DNA from: an uncultured Phycisphaerales bacterium
GTDB lineage: Bacteria; Planctomycetota; Phycisphaerae; Phycisphaerales; UBA1924
Direction of reading: 5' to 3'
DNA length: 7,145 bases
NCBI GenBank assembly: GCA_937879825.1
Contig: CALFMQ010000182.1
Span: forward strand, 1-7,145
Made by a program: the position numbers and the translations under genes
Part shown: positions 1 to 6,937 of the stretch, piece after piece
Numbering within the stretch: the stretch's first letter is position 1
How the letters are laid out: the number at the start of each line of letters is the position of its first letter
The notes under the pieces: generated by a model
What the model was told of the DNA's origin: nothing
Databases searched by the model: none
What the model saw: only the letters and a program-made list of their open reading frames with translations

Positions 1-126
1 GGACCCGACAGCGAGAGACCCCAAAACGAGGTCTTTTGGAGCCAAGCGGCTCGTCTCTGGGAGCGACCGGCACCCCGGTCGCCCTGGGTTAGGGTTCGTC
101 CCAACAATCTGCCACACTGAGGAGTC
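1..126 (+). other. Non-coding stretch with RNA-like hairpins, possible 3' part of an unidentified transcript
   Basis: No gene recognised. Seen in the sequence: AGAGAC at 14-19 pairs perfectly with GTCTCT at 53-58. This stem encloses two more hairpins, CCAAAA/TTTTGG (21-26 with 34-39) and AGCC/GGCT (40-43 with 48-51), so a three-way junction is possible. A further perfect 8-bp hairpin, GCGACCGG/CCGGTCGC (63-70 with 75-82, loop CACC), follows. One plus frame is open from base 1 to a TGA at 118-120 (39 codons). Its hand-counted G/C at third codon positions is 25 of 39, clearly below the real genes in this window, so a protein C-terminus is possible but not favoured. I checked by eye for tmRNA, RNase P RNA, SRP RNA, 5S rRNA and tRNA signatures and found none. 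It could be the end of a small RNA, a long 3' UTR, or a gene tail. Confidence 0.3.
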
Positions 127-170
127 ACGCCTCGGCCCGGGAATACCGGTTCGAGGCGTTTCCCTTTTTG
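127..170 (+). terminator. Rho-independent terminator, plus strand
   Basis: ACGCCTCG (127-134) pairs perfectly with CGAGGCGT (152-159). Inside it, CCGG (137-140) pairs with CCGG (146-149) around a GAATA loop, giving 12 base pairs interrupted by a 2x2 internal loop. A T-rich tract with a CCC interruption (159-169) follows on the plus strand. The tract lies on only one side, so it acts on transcripts entering from the left edge. The minus-strand photolyase gene ends ten bases beyond it. Read from the minus strand the same hairpin has no U-tract after it, so it is at best a weak stop for the photolyase operon. Confidence 0.75.
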
Positions 171-179
171 GCTCCTTGG

Positions 180-1745
180 TCACGAGACGACGCCGAGCTC
201 CCGTCGGATGGCATGGGCTCGGCCGCGGATGGCCTCGAGTTCGCCCGCTTCCATTCGGTCAACATTCTTCAGCACCATCCGCATCCGGTGGTTGGCTTCC
301 AGTCGTGAACGGTTCCGGTCCAGGAAGTCCCAGTAGAGCACCGTGAACGGGCAGGCGTCGTCGCCGGTCCTCTCACCCGGCTTGAATCGGCATTCCTTGC
401 AGTAGTTGCTCATCCGGTCGATGTAGCGTCCCGAGGCGGCGTATGGCTTGGTGCCGACCACACCCCCGTCGGCGTGCATCACCATCCCGAGGGTGTTGGG
501 GAGCGTGACCCAATCGACCGCGTCCGCGTACATTGCGAGGTACCAGTCGGAAACCCGTTGAGGATGCACGCCCGCGAGAAGCGCGAAGTTGCCGGTGACC
601 ATCAGCCGCTGGATGTGATGACCGTACGCGTTCTCGAGAACTTCACCGATGCACCGCTTCATGCAGTTCATGTCGGTGTCGGCCGTCCAGTAAATCTCGG
701 GCAGTTCGCCCCGGGACAGCAGCGCGTTGCGATCCCGGTACGACGCCCCCTCGTGCCAATAGACCCCGCGGATGAACTCCCGCCAACCGATGATCTGACG
801 CACGAACCCCTCCACTGATTGCAGCGGCGCGTCACCTCTCTCATACGCCCCGACCGCGGCCTCGACACACTCCATGGGCGAGAGCAGTTTGAGGTTCAGC
901 GCCGGCGCGAGGCGCGAGTGAAAGAGTGTGGGTTGCCCCTGCCACATGGCGTCTTCGAAGGGGCCGAAGCCCGGCAGGCGATTGCGAATGAAATCCGAGA
1001 GGGCTTGCCGGGCCTGCGTCCTTGTGACCGCCCACCCGAAAGACTCGACCGAACCCGGCGCTCCGGGCAGACACTGTTGAACTTCCTCAATGACTCGCCG
1101 CGTGATGTCATCCGGGTTGAATGACACCGGCGACGCGATCATCGGCGGGCCTTCCCTCCCGAACGACTCGCGGTTTTCCTTGTCGAAGTTCCACTCCCCG
1201 CCCACGGGCGCACCGTCATCATCGACAAGCACGCCGAGGCGCTTGCGCTGCTCGCGGTAGAAGTACTCCATGACCAGCGATTTGCGCCCGCTCGCCCAAC
1301 TCGAGAACTGCTCGCGCGTCGTGAGGAAATGATGATCCTCGACAATATCGACCTCGATGCCGAACTCGCGCTCCCATGACTGCGCCATTTGGAGCACCCG
1401 CCATTCGCCCGGGAGCGTGCACCGGATGCGCCGGGGCCTGACGCGTTCGACAATGCGGGCGAGTTCGCCCGTCAGCGTGCCCGTATTGCGCTGGTCGGTC
1501 AGTCTGGCGTATTCGACCCTGAGCCCACGCGTTGTCAACTCCTCCGCGAAGTGACGCATCGCCGAGAGAAACAACACCGTCCTCTGGATGTGGCTCGCGA
1601 CGTGCGTCGACTCTTCCGCGACCTCCATCATCGCGATGGTGTCCCGACCGGCATCCGCATCGGCGATCAGGGGCGAATCGTGCGATAACTGATCGCCGAA
1701 CACGACGATGAGATCGCGGGTCGTGCCGGTGTGTCGGTTGCTCAT
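180..1745 (-). CDS. FeS-BCP family photolyase, probable prokaryotic (6-4) photolyase (PhrB-like)
   Basis: The 521-residue product looks like a complete member of the iron-sulfur bacterial cryptochrome/photolyase family (deoxyribodipyrimidine photolyase-related proteins). These repair UV-induced (6-4) photoproducts in DNA using light and reduced FAD, usually with a lumazine antenna. Seen: an N-terminal Rossmann-like start (DLIVVFGDQLS, residues 11-21), and a C-terminal helical FAD domain with YGHHIQRLMVTGNFALL (374-390). Four cysteines, C361, C449, C452 and C465, are spaced exactly as the [4Fe-4S] ligands C350, C438, C441 and C454 of Agrobacterium PhrB. H376/H377 align with the lesion-site histidines H365/H366 of PhrB at the same offset. 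C365 is an additional nearby cysteine. The ATG overlaps the stop of the upstream ATPase gene as ATGA (1742-1745), so translational coupling is likely; there is no strong ribosome binding site. Substrate choice is inferred from the family; a cryptochrome-like light sensor is the alternative. Confidence 0.93.
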   Translation of the reverse strand: MSNRHTGTTRDLIVVFGDQLSHDSPLIADADAGRDTIAMMEVAEESTHVASHIQRTVLFLSAMRHFAEELTTRGLRVEYARLTDQRNTGTLTGELARIVERVRPRRIRCTLPGEWRVLQMAQSWEREFGIEVDIVEDHHFLTTREQFSSWASGRKSLVMEYFYREQRKRLGVLVDDDGAPVGGEWNFDKENRESFGREGPPMIASPVSFNPDDITRRVIEEVQQCLPGAPGSVESFGWAVTRTQARQALSDFIRNRLPGFGPFEDAMWQGQPTLFHSRLAPALNLKLLSPMECVEAAVGAYERGDAPLQSVEGFVRQIIGWREFIRGVYWHEGASYRDRNALLSRGELPEIYWTADTDMNCMKRCIGEVLENAYGHHIQRLMVTGNFALLAGVHPQRVSDWYLAMYADAVDWVTLPNTLGMVMHADGGVVGTKPYAASGRYIDRMSNYCKECRFKPGERTGDDACPFTVLYWDFLDRNRSRLEANHRMRMVLKNVDRMEAGELEAIRGRAHAIRRELGVVS

Positions 1746-3538
1746 GCCCAGCCGGCGACTTTGTCGACCTCATCGAGCGAGGTGAGGCCCTGGCCCGCCA
1801 GCACCCACCCCGATTGCTGGAGCGTGCGGAACACCCCCTGCTCGATCACCTTCTTCATCTTCTGGATCGTGGGGTTGTGGAGCACACAGTCCCGCAGCTC
1901 ATCATCGAAGAGCAGCATCTCGAAGATCGCACGCCGCCCCACGAACCCCGTCCGCAGGCAGCGCCCGCAACCGGTGGGCACGAACGTCTGGTGCTTGCCT
2001 TCCATGTACTTCCCGCATCGGGTCGCCTGCCCGGGCGTCACCGCCACCGCACGCTTGCACGAGTCGCACAACGAACGCACCAGGCGCTGCGCGATCACGA
2101 GGTTCATCGCGTTGGCAACCAGGTACGGCTCGACACCCAGGTCGAGCAGGCGGAACACCGCGCCGATCGAGTCCTTGGCGTGGATCGTCGAGAAGACCAC
2201 ATGCCCCGTCATCGACGCCTGCATCGCGGTCCGCGCGGTCTCCTCGTCGCGGATCTCGCCCACGAGAATCACGTCCGGGTCCTGGCGAAGAATCGAACGC
2301 AGGAGTTCCGCGAAGCGCGTGTCGCGCCCCACGGGGATCTGCGTGACACCCTCGATGTGGTACTCCACCGGGTCCTCGATCGTCACTACGTTCCGTCGCT
2401 CGCGGTCGATCTCGCGCATCGCGTTGTAGAGCGTTGTCGTCTTGCCCGAACCCGTGGGCCCCGCAGCGAGAATGAAACCCGTGTCCTGCTGGCACAACTT
2501 GCGGACCGCCTCCTCCATGTAGGGAGGCATGCCCATCTCAGACAGCCGCTGCGGCGCGATCCGCGCATCGAGCACGCGCACCACGAGCTTCTGCCCGCGC
2601 ACCGTCGGCGTGATGCTCGCGCGGAAGTCCACGCGCCGGTCCGACCATTTCACCGCGAAGTGCCCGTCCTGGATGGCGTCACGCCCCGCCTGCGCCATCA
2701 GGCACGCCGTGCGGATCAGCCCCACGAACAGATCGCCGACCTGCGTCGGCAGGTCCGTCACCGAGATCATCTGCCCGTCGACGCGCATGCGCACCTGGAT
2801 ATTGTCGTCCTTGGGCTCGACATGGATGTCCGTCGCGCGCGACCGCGCCGCGATGATGAGCAAGAGCCGCGTCGCCACGGCCCCGTCTGCCGACGACTCC
2901 AGCGCGTTGCTCGGCTTGCCGTCGGCGTCGAGCAGCACGATCTTCGTATCCATGGGCGTCGTGTCGGGCAGCCCCTCGGCGATGGAACTCAGTTCCGCGA
3001 TCCATTCCTTGCCCGGCTTCACCCGCTTGCCGCGGTCCTTCCCCGAAGCGCGGCGCATCGCGTTGGGCGATTGCACCGTGTTGTGGACACCCGCGAACGA
3101 GCCCAGCCCCTCGACCGGCTCATCATCCAGAAAAACCGCCGACTCAGATGCCGGCTCGGGCTCGCGCTCAAAAGTTGGAGCCGGCGCCGAATGAGTCTCG
3201 AACATGGGCTTGTCGAACTCGACGTGCATCGCGAACTTCCCGATGGAGACGATGTCGCCGTCCGAGAGCAGCACCACCTCGACCCGCCGCCCGTTCACCT
3301 TGGTCCCGTTGCGCGACCCGAGGTCCTTGAGGATGTAGGTCCCGCCGTCCGCCGGCTCGATCACGCAATGATGCCGCGACGCGACTCCGTCCGTGATGCA
3401 GACGTCGTTGTCGGGGTGACGCCCGACCCGGATGGGCCGCTCACCCAGTTCGATCGTGCCGATATCGGGTTGGTTGCTCGCAAGTCTCAGCGTCAGCGCC
3501 CCGTCGCTCGGGAGTACGTCTTCGCGGCCCCACGACAC
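1742..3538 (-). CDS. FHA-domain fused type II secretion / type IV pilus assembly ATPase (GspE/PilB family)
   Basis: This 598-residue hexameric-type ATPase would power pilus extension or type II secretion from the cytoplasmic face of the inner membrane. An FHA domain occupies about residues 26-108, with the expected GR (39-40), SRHH (54-57) and GSRNGTKVNG (74-83) motifs; it is expected to bind phosphothreonine. A variable, charged linker runs to about 170. The ATPase part has TDIHVEP (236-242), Walker A GPTGSGKTTT (360-369), the Asp box IEDPVEY (387-393), Walker B with DVILVGEIRD (422-431), and the His box STIHAKDS (450-457). It also has two CxxC pairs (C491/C494 and C524/C527), the usual zinc site of this family. 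The standard GspE/PilB N-terminal (MshEN-type) domain is not evident; FHA sits in its place. The start is GTG, with GAGGG only three bases upstream, and FHA similarity begins soon after it. No pilin, inner-membrane platform or secretin gene is in the window, so pilus versus secretion cannot be decided. Confidence 0.93.
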   Translation of the reverse strand: MSWGREDVLPSDGALTLRLASNQPDIGTIELGERPIRVGRHPDNDVCITDGVASRHHCVIEPADGGTYILKDLGSRNGTKVNGRRVEVVLLSDGDIVSIGKFAMHVEFDKPMFETHSAPAPTFEREPEPASESAVFLDDEPVEGLGSFAGVHNTVQSPNAMRRASGKDRGKRVKPGKEWIAELSSIAEGLPDTTPMDTKIVLLDADGKPSNALESSADGAVATRLLLIIAARSRATDIHVEPKDDNIQVRMRVDGQMISVTDLPTQVGDLFVGLIRTACLMAQAGRDAIQDGHFAVKWSDRRVDFRASITPTVRGQKLVVRVLDARIAPQRLSEMGMPPYMEEAVRKLCQQDTGFILAAGPTGSGKTTTLYNAMREIDRERRNVVTIEDPVEYHIEGVTQIPVGRDTRFAELLRSILRQDPDVILVGEIRDEETARTAMQASMTGHVVFSTIHAKDSIGAVFRLLDLGVEPYLVANAMNLVIAQRLVRSLCDSCKRAVAVTPGQATRCGKYMEGKHQTFVPTGCGRCLRTGFVGRRAIFEMLLFDDELRDCVLHNPTIQKMKKVIEQGVFRTLQQSGWVLAGQGLTSLDEVDKVAGWA

Positions 3539-3552
3539 GGGCCCTCGACCGG

Positions 3553-3558
3553 ATTGTA
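3553..3558 (-). promoter_or_regulatory. Possible -10 element (TACAAT) before the ATPase gene
   Basis: On the minus strand, TACAAT lies in the 43-base gap between sthA and the ATPase gene, 14 bases before the GTG start. It is one mismatch from the TATAAT consensus and stands out in G+C-rich surroundings. No recognisable -35 is present 16-18 bases upstream (ATCCGA or similar there), and a start site here would leave a leader of only about eight bases. It could give the ATPase-photolyase pair some independent expression, or be chance. Confidence 0.2.
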
Positions 3559-3581
3559 CGCCGACGCGCCACCCGTCGGAT

Positions 3582-4997
3582 TCACCGGTGCGTGAGTTTA
3601 TTGACCGCGTTCAGGGCCGCCACCTTGTAACACTCGGCCAGGGTCGGGTAGTTGAACACGGTATTGACGAAGTAGTCCACCGTCCCGTTCAGCGCCATGA
3701 CCGCCTGCCCGATGTGGACCAGTTCCGTCGCCCCCGACCCGAGGCAATGAACGCCCAGGATGTGGCGCGAGTCCTGATGCACGAGCAGCTTGAGCATGCC
3801 GATCTCGTCGCCGAGCAACTGCCCACGCGCGATCTCCCGGTAGTTGGCGATGCCCGACTCGAAGGGGATGTCCTGCTCGGTCAGCTGCGTCTCCGTCCAG
3901 CCCACCATCGACATCTCCGGAATCGCGTAGATGCCGTAAGGGAACAGATGCGGCATCGAGTCGCACCGCAATCCGAACATATGGCAAGCCGCACGCCGAC
4001 CCTGCTCCATCGAGGTCGAGGCCAGCGCGGGGAACCCGATCACATCACCCGCAGCATAAATATGGGGTATGGCGGTCTGGTAGTTCTCGTTGACTTTGAT
4101 CCGCCCGCGGTCGTCCGCGGCCAGCCCGACCTTGTCCAGTTGCAGCTCCGATGTCGATCCCTGTCGCCCGATGCAATAAAGCAGGCAGTCGCCGCGCAGC
4201 GTTTTGCCCGACTCCAGCGTCACCTCGACGAGCACGCCGTCGTTGCTGCGGGTGCCGGGCGGCGCATCGATCTTCTGCACACGCGTCGCCTTCTCCCCGA
4301 GACGGAGCGTCATGCCCGACTGGCGAAGGTGGTACTGCAGCGCCTCGGTGATCTCCGGGTCGAGGAACTCGAGCAGCTTGTCGCGCCCCTCGATGAGCGT
4401 CGTCTTAACGCCCAGTTGCTGCATCATCGAGGCGTACTCGGTGCCGATCACCCCGCCGCCGATCACGATCAGCGTCCGCGGCAGGCGCGCCAGATTCAGA
4501 ATCCCGTCGGCATCCAGGATGTTCGACCGATCGAACTCGATGTTCCTCGGGCGTGCGGGCATCGTCCCCGTGGCGATCAGGGTGTGCTCCGCCTCGATCG
4601 CGTCCACCTCGTCGCCGTGCACGATCTCGATGGTGTGGTCGCCCGCGAACCGCGCGGTGCCGTTGCGGATATCGATCTCGTTGCGCAGGAGCTGGTGGCG
4701 CGTCACATCGATCTCGTGCTTGATGACCGACTGGCACCATGTCGTCAGGTCCTCCACCGTGATGTTCTGCTTCACCTGGTAGGAGGTCCCGTACAGCCCC
4801 TTATGCTCGAGACCGGTCAGATGCACCACCGCCTCGCGGAGTGACTTGGAGGGAATCGTCCCGGTGTTGATCGCCACGCCCCCGACCACCTCGCGCCGCT
4901 CCACCATGCACACGGTCTTGCCGAGTTTGGCGGCCTGGACCGCGGCCTTCTGGCCCGCCGGGCCCGAACCAATCACGCACAAGTCAAATCGAGTCAT
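3582..4997 (-). CDS. sthA: Soluble (Si-specific) NAD(P)+ transhydrogenase
   Basis: This cytoplasmic FAD enzyme transfers hydride between NADPH and NAD+, mainly draining excess NADPH. The product is 471 residues, normal for the family. Seen: the FAD-binding GSGPAG (10-15), GTIPSK (46-51), the NAD(P)-binding GGGVIG (180-185), the second FAD motif YAAGDV (314-319), and a C-terminal dimerisation domain ending in FNYPTLAECYKVAALN (448-463). The CxxxxC redox disulfide of dihydrolipoamide dehydrogenase and mercuric reductase is absent (A42 and T47 stand there), and the catalytic HP near the C-terminus is replaced by NY. Both changes are typical of SthA and rule out a disulfide reductase. I chose the ATG at 4997, which puts the Rossmann strand FDLCVIG right at the N-terminus; a TTG at 5039 would add 14 unconserved residues. 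It is first of three same-strand genes, 43 bases before the ATPase gene. Confidence 0.95.
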   Translation of the reverse strand: MTRFDLCVIGSGPAGQKAAVQAAKLGKTVCMVERREVVGGVAINTGTIPSKSLREAVVHLTGLEHKGLYGTSYQVKQNITVEDLTTWCQSVIKHEIDVTRHQLLRNEIDIRNGTARFAGDHTIEIVHGDEVDAIEAEHTLIATGTMPARPRNIEFDRSNILDADGILNLARLPRTLIVIGGGVIGTEYASMMQQLGVKTTLIEGRDKLLEFLDPEITEALQYHLRQSGMTLRLGEKATRVQKIDAPPGTRSNDGVLVEVTLESGKTLRGDCLLYCIGRQGSTSELQLDKVGLAADDRGRIKVNENYQTAIPHIYAAGDVIGFPALASTSMEQGRRAACHMFGLRCDSMPHLFPYGIYAIPEMSMVGWTETQLTEQDIPFESGIANYREIARGQLLGDEIGMLKLLVHQDSRHILGVHCLGSGATELVHIGQAVMALNGTVDYFVNTVFNYPTLAECYKVAALNAVNKLTHR

Positions 4998-5125
4998 GGA
5001 GTCTGCCCCGCAGGTCGCACAGGAAGGAATACCTCGCAAACGAACATATCGGACACTCCCCCCCCACGCTTGACACTCTCAAATAGATGCCGCTCCCAAC
5101 GACCGGAACGGGTTATCCTCCGGGC
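4998..5125 (+). promoter_or_regulatory. Divergent intergenic region between sthA and the DUF885 gene
   Basis: This 128-base gap must hold the promoters for the leftward sthA operon and the rightward DUF885 gene. Seen: a run of eight C (5058-5065), immediately followed by a perfect plus-strand TTGACA (5070-5075). No acceptable -10 lies 16-19 bases after it (the bases there are CTCCCA-like), so it is not a confident promoter. Neither gene has a clear Shine-Dalgarno: before the DUF885 ATG the sequence is ATCCTCCGGGC, and before the sthA ATG there is only a GGGG about nine bases upstream. No operator-like long inverted repeat was seen. Use of the region as a divergent promoter is inferred from the layout. 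Confidence 0.45.
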
Positions 5126-6925
5126 ATGTCCAACGCACAAACCTTCCTCGCCGTTCTGACGCTCCCGCTCGCGCTGCTCATGCTCGCGTCCGCGACCGCT
5201 CGCGCACAATCGGCCGACGACCGCCTGGCCGCGCTCCTCGACGCTCAGTTCGACGCCGGCCTCCGCGCCGATCCCCTCGGCGCCTCCGAACGGGGCAGGC
5301 GCGAGTTCGACAACCTGCTCCCCGACCTCTCCGAGTCCGCGCGCAACCAGCAGCTCGCCGAGACGCGCCAACGACTCGAGCTCCTCCGCGCCATCCCGCG
5401 CGACGAGCTCTCGCCCATGCGCCGAGTCGATGCGGGCCTGCTGGAGTGGGAACTCACGCGCGACATCGAGGGCGCCCGGTTCGAACGCTGGCAGTTCCCC
5501 GTCACCCGGCTCCACGGCCCCCAGACCAGTCTCCCGCAGCTCCCGGACAACCTGCCCATCGCGGGCGAGCAACAGCAGCGCGCCTACCTCGAGCGCCTCC
5601 GCCGGATGCCCGCCTACATCGATCAGGTCATCGCCAACATGCGCGCCGGCATCGAGTCGGGACGCGTCCCGCCCAAGGTGACGATGGAAGGCGTGCCCGC
5701 CCAGTGCTTCCGTCAGGCGCTGCTCGGCGGCGCCGACCCGCGCGTCCACGCGCTCTACAAACCCTTCGAGGGACAGGAGGGCGAGCTCGCCCTCGCCGCC
5801 GCGACCGTCATCCAGCGCGATGTCGCCCCCGCGTTCGAGCGACTGGGCGAGTTCGTGCGCGACGAGTACATCCCCGCCTGCCGCGACTCGGTGGGCGTGT
5901 TCGACGAGCCGGACGGGAAGGCGTACTACGACTTTGCGCTCAAGGGCCACACCACGCTCGATGTCACCGCCGACCAGGTCCATCAGATCGGGCTGCGAGA
6001 GGTCGCGCGCATCCGCGCCGAGATGTTTGATGTGATCGCGCGATCCGACTACCCCCACAAAGACGACCTCTCCGGTGACGATCTCTTCCGCGCCTTCACC
6101 GAGTACCTCCGCACCGATCCGCGATTCTATTTCACGAACCCCGAGGACCTCCTCGCCGCTTACCGGAACATTGCCAAGCGCGTCGACGGCGAGATGCCGC
6201 GCCTGTTCCACCACCTCCCGCGCCTCCCCTACGGCGTGCGCGAGATGCCCGCGTTCATGTCCGCCGAGGCGCCCACCGCCTACTACTACCCCGGCTCGCC
6301 CGACAACGGCGTCGCGGGCTTCTTCGTCGCCAACACATACGCCCTCGACCAGCGCCCCAAGTACGAGATGATCGCGCTGACGCTCCACGAAGCGGTGCCG
6401 GGCCACCATCACCAGATCGCATTGGCACAGGAACTCGAAGAACAGGGGCTGCACGAGTGGCGCACCACGCTCGGGTACACCGGCTTTGTCGAAGGATGGG
6501 CGCTCTACGCCGAGCGATTAGGTCTCGAAATGGGCGACGGCGAACGCGGCTTCTACGAGGACCCCTACGACGACTTCGGGCGGCTCAGTTATGAGATGTG
6601 GCGCGCGATGCGCCTCGTCGTCGACACCGGCATCCACGCCAAGGGGTGGTCGCGCCAACAAGCGATCGACTACATGCTCGCCAACTCCGGCCTCTCACAG
6701 ACCAACATCGAGCGCGAGGTCGACCGCTATATCGGCTGGCCGGGACAGGCGACGGGCTACAAGATGGGCGAACTCCACATCCGCGAACTGCGCGCCCACG
6801 CCGAGGAGGTCCTGGGCGACAAGTTCGATCTCCGCGGCTTCAACGACGCCATCCTCAAGAACGGCGCCGTGCCGCTGGAAGTTCTCACCGAGCAGATCGA
6901 GGATTGGATTCGTTCGATGAAGTGA
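5126..6925 (+). CDS. Exported DUF885 family protein (putative zinc metallopeptidase-like)
   Basis: The 599-residue product belongs to the DUF885 family, which resembles gluzincin-type zinc peptidases; the substrate is unknown. Seen: a classic signal peptide with hydrophobic core LAVLTLPLALLMLASA (8-23) and likely cleavage after ATARA (residue 27), so it should be exported. HEAVPGHHHQ lies at 421-430 and FVEGWALYAERLG at 454-466, with E456 as the probable third metal ligand, followed by RLVVDTGIHAKGWSR (496-510); these are hallmark blocks of the family. The first two histidines are six residues apart (H421, H427), not four as in a normal HExxH, which is usual for DUF885. The ATG at 5126 was chosen because it places the signal peptide at the N-terminus; an in-frame ATG at 5087 would put 13 extra residues before it. 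No Shine-Dalgarno is visible. Third codon positions are strongly C-biased, unlike the minus-strand genes. It stands alone on its strand here. Confidence 0.9.
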   Translation: MSNAQTFLAVLTLPLALLMLASATARAQSADDRLAALLDAQFDAGLRADPLGASERGRREFDNLLPDLSESARNQQLAETRQRLELLRAIPRDELSPMRRVDAGLLEWELTRDIEGARFERWQFPVTRLHGPQTSLPQLPDNLPIAGEQQQRAYLERLRRMPAYIDQVIANMRAGIESGRVPPKVTMEGVPAQCFRQALLGGADPRVHALYKPFEGQEGELALAAATVIQRDVAPAFERLGEFVRDEYIPACRDSVGVFDEPDGKAYYDFALKGHTTLDVTADQVHQIGLREVARIRAEMFDVIARSDYPHKDDLSGDDLFRAFTEYLRTDPRFYFTNPEDLLAAYRNIAKRVDGEMPRLFHHLPRLPYGVREMPAFMSAEAPTAYYYPGSPDNGVAGFFVANTYALDQRPKYEMIALTLHEAVPGHHHQIALAQELEEQGLHEWRTTLGYTGFVEGWALYAERLGLEMGDGERGFYEDPYDDFGRLSYEMWRAMRLVVDTGIHAKGWSRQQAIDYMLANSGLSQTNIEREVDRYIGWPGQATGYKMGELHIRELRAHAEEVLGDKFDLRGFNDAILKNGAVPLEVLTEQIEDWIRSMK

Positions 6926-6937
6926 CGCGATCGACAA

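Noticed and set aside
92..114. GGGTTCGTCCC...TGCCA as a tRNA or tmRNA 3' end
   Set aside because: The T-arm does not fit (no GGTTCRANNCC pattern with a 5-bp stem and 7-base loop), and no matching acceptor strand or other tRNA arm was found.
1814..3595. 593-codon open frame on the plus strand opposite the ATPase gene
   Set aside because: It is antisense to a gene with full family motifs, its translation is Arg/His/Asp-rich low-complexity with no recognisable domain, and long shadow frames are common in G+C-rich DNA.
3432..4844. 470-codon open frame on the plus strand opposite sthA
   Set aside because: Shadow of the clearly recognised transhydrogenase; no domain or export signal is visible in its translation.
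4857..4874. Missing redox cysteines in SthA taken as a broken disulfide reductase
   Set aside because: The GTIPSK form without CxxxxC and the NYPT ending are normal for soluble transhydrogenases, so nothing is broken.
4998..5039. Upstream TTG start at 5039 for sthA
   Set aside because: It adds 14 residues not seen in the family before the N-terminal FAD-binding strand; the ATG at 4997 fits the family.
5070..5075. Perfect TTGACA as a -35 box for the DUF885 gene
   Set aside because: No -10-like hexamer lies 16-19 bases downstream; a single hexamer match is not enough.
5087..5125. Upstream ATG at 5087 for the DUF885 gene
   Set aside because: It would put 13 residues in front of a complete signal peptide; the ATG at 5126 starts it directly.
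4994..6454. 486-codon open frame on the minus strand opposite the DUF885 gene
   Set aside because: Val/Gly/Glu-rich shadow of a gene with a signal peptide and conserved metal motif on the other strand; it would also overlap the sthA start.
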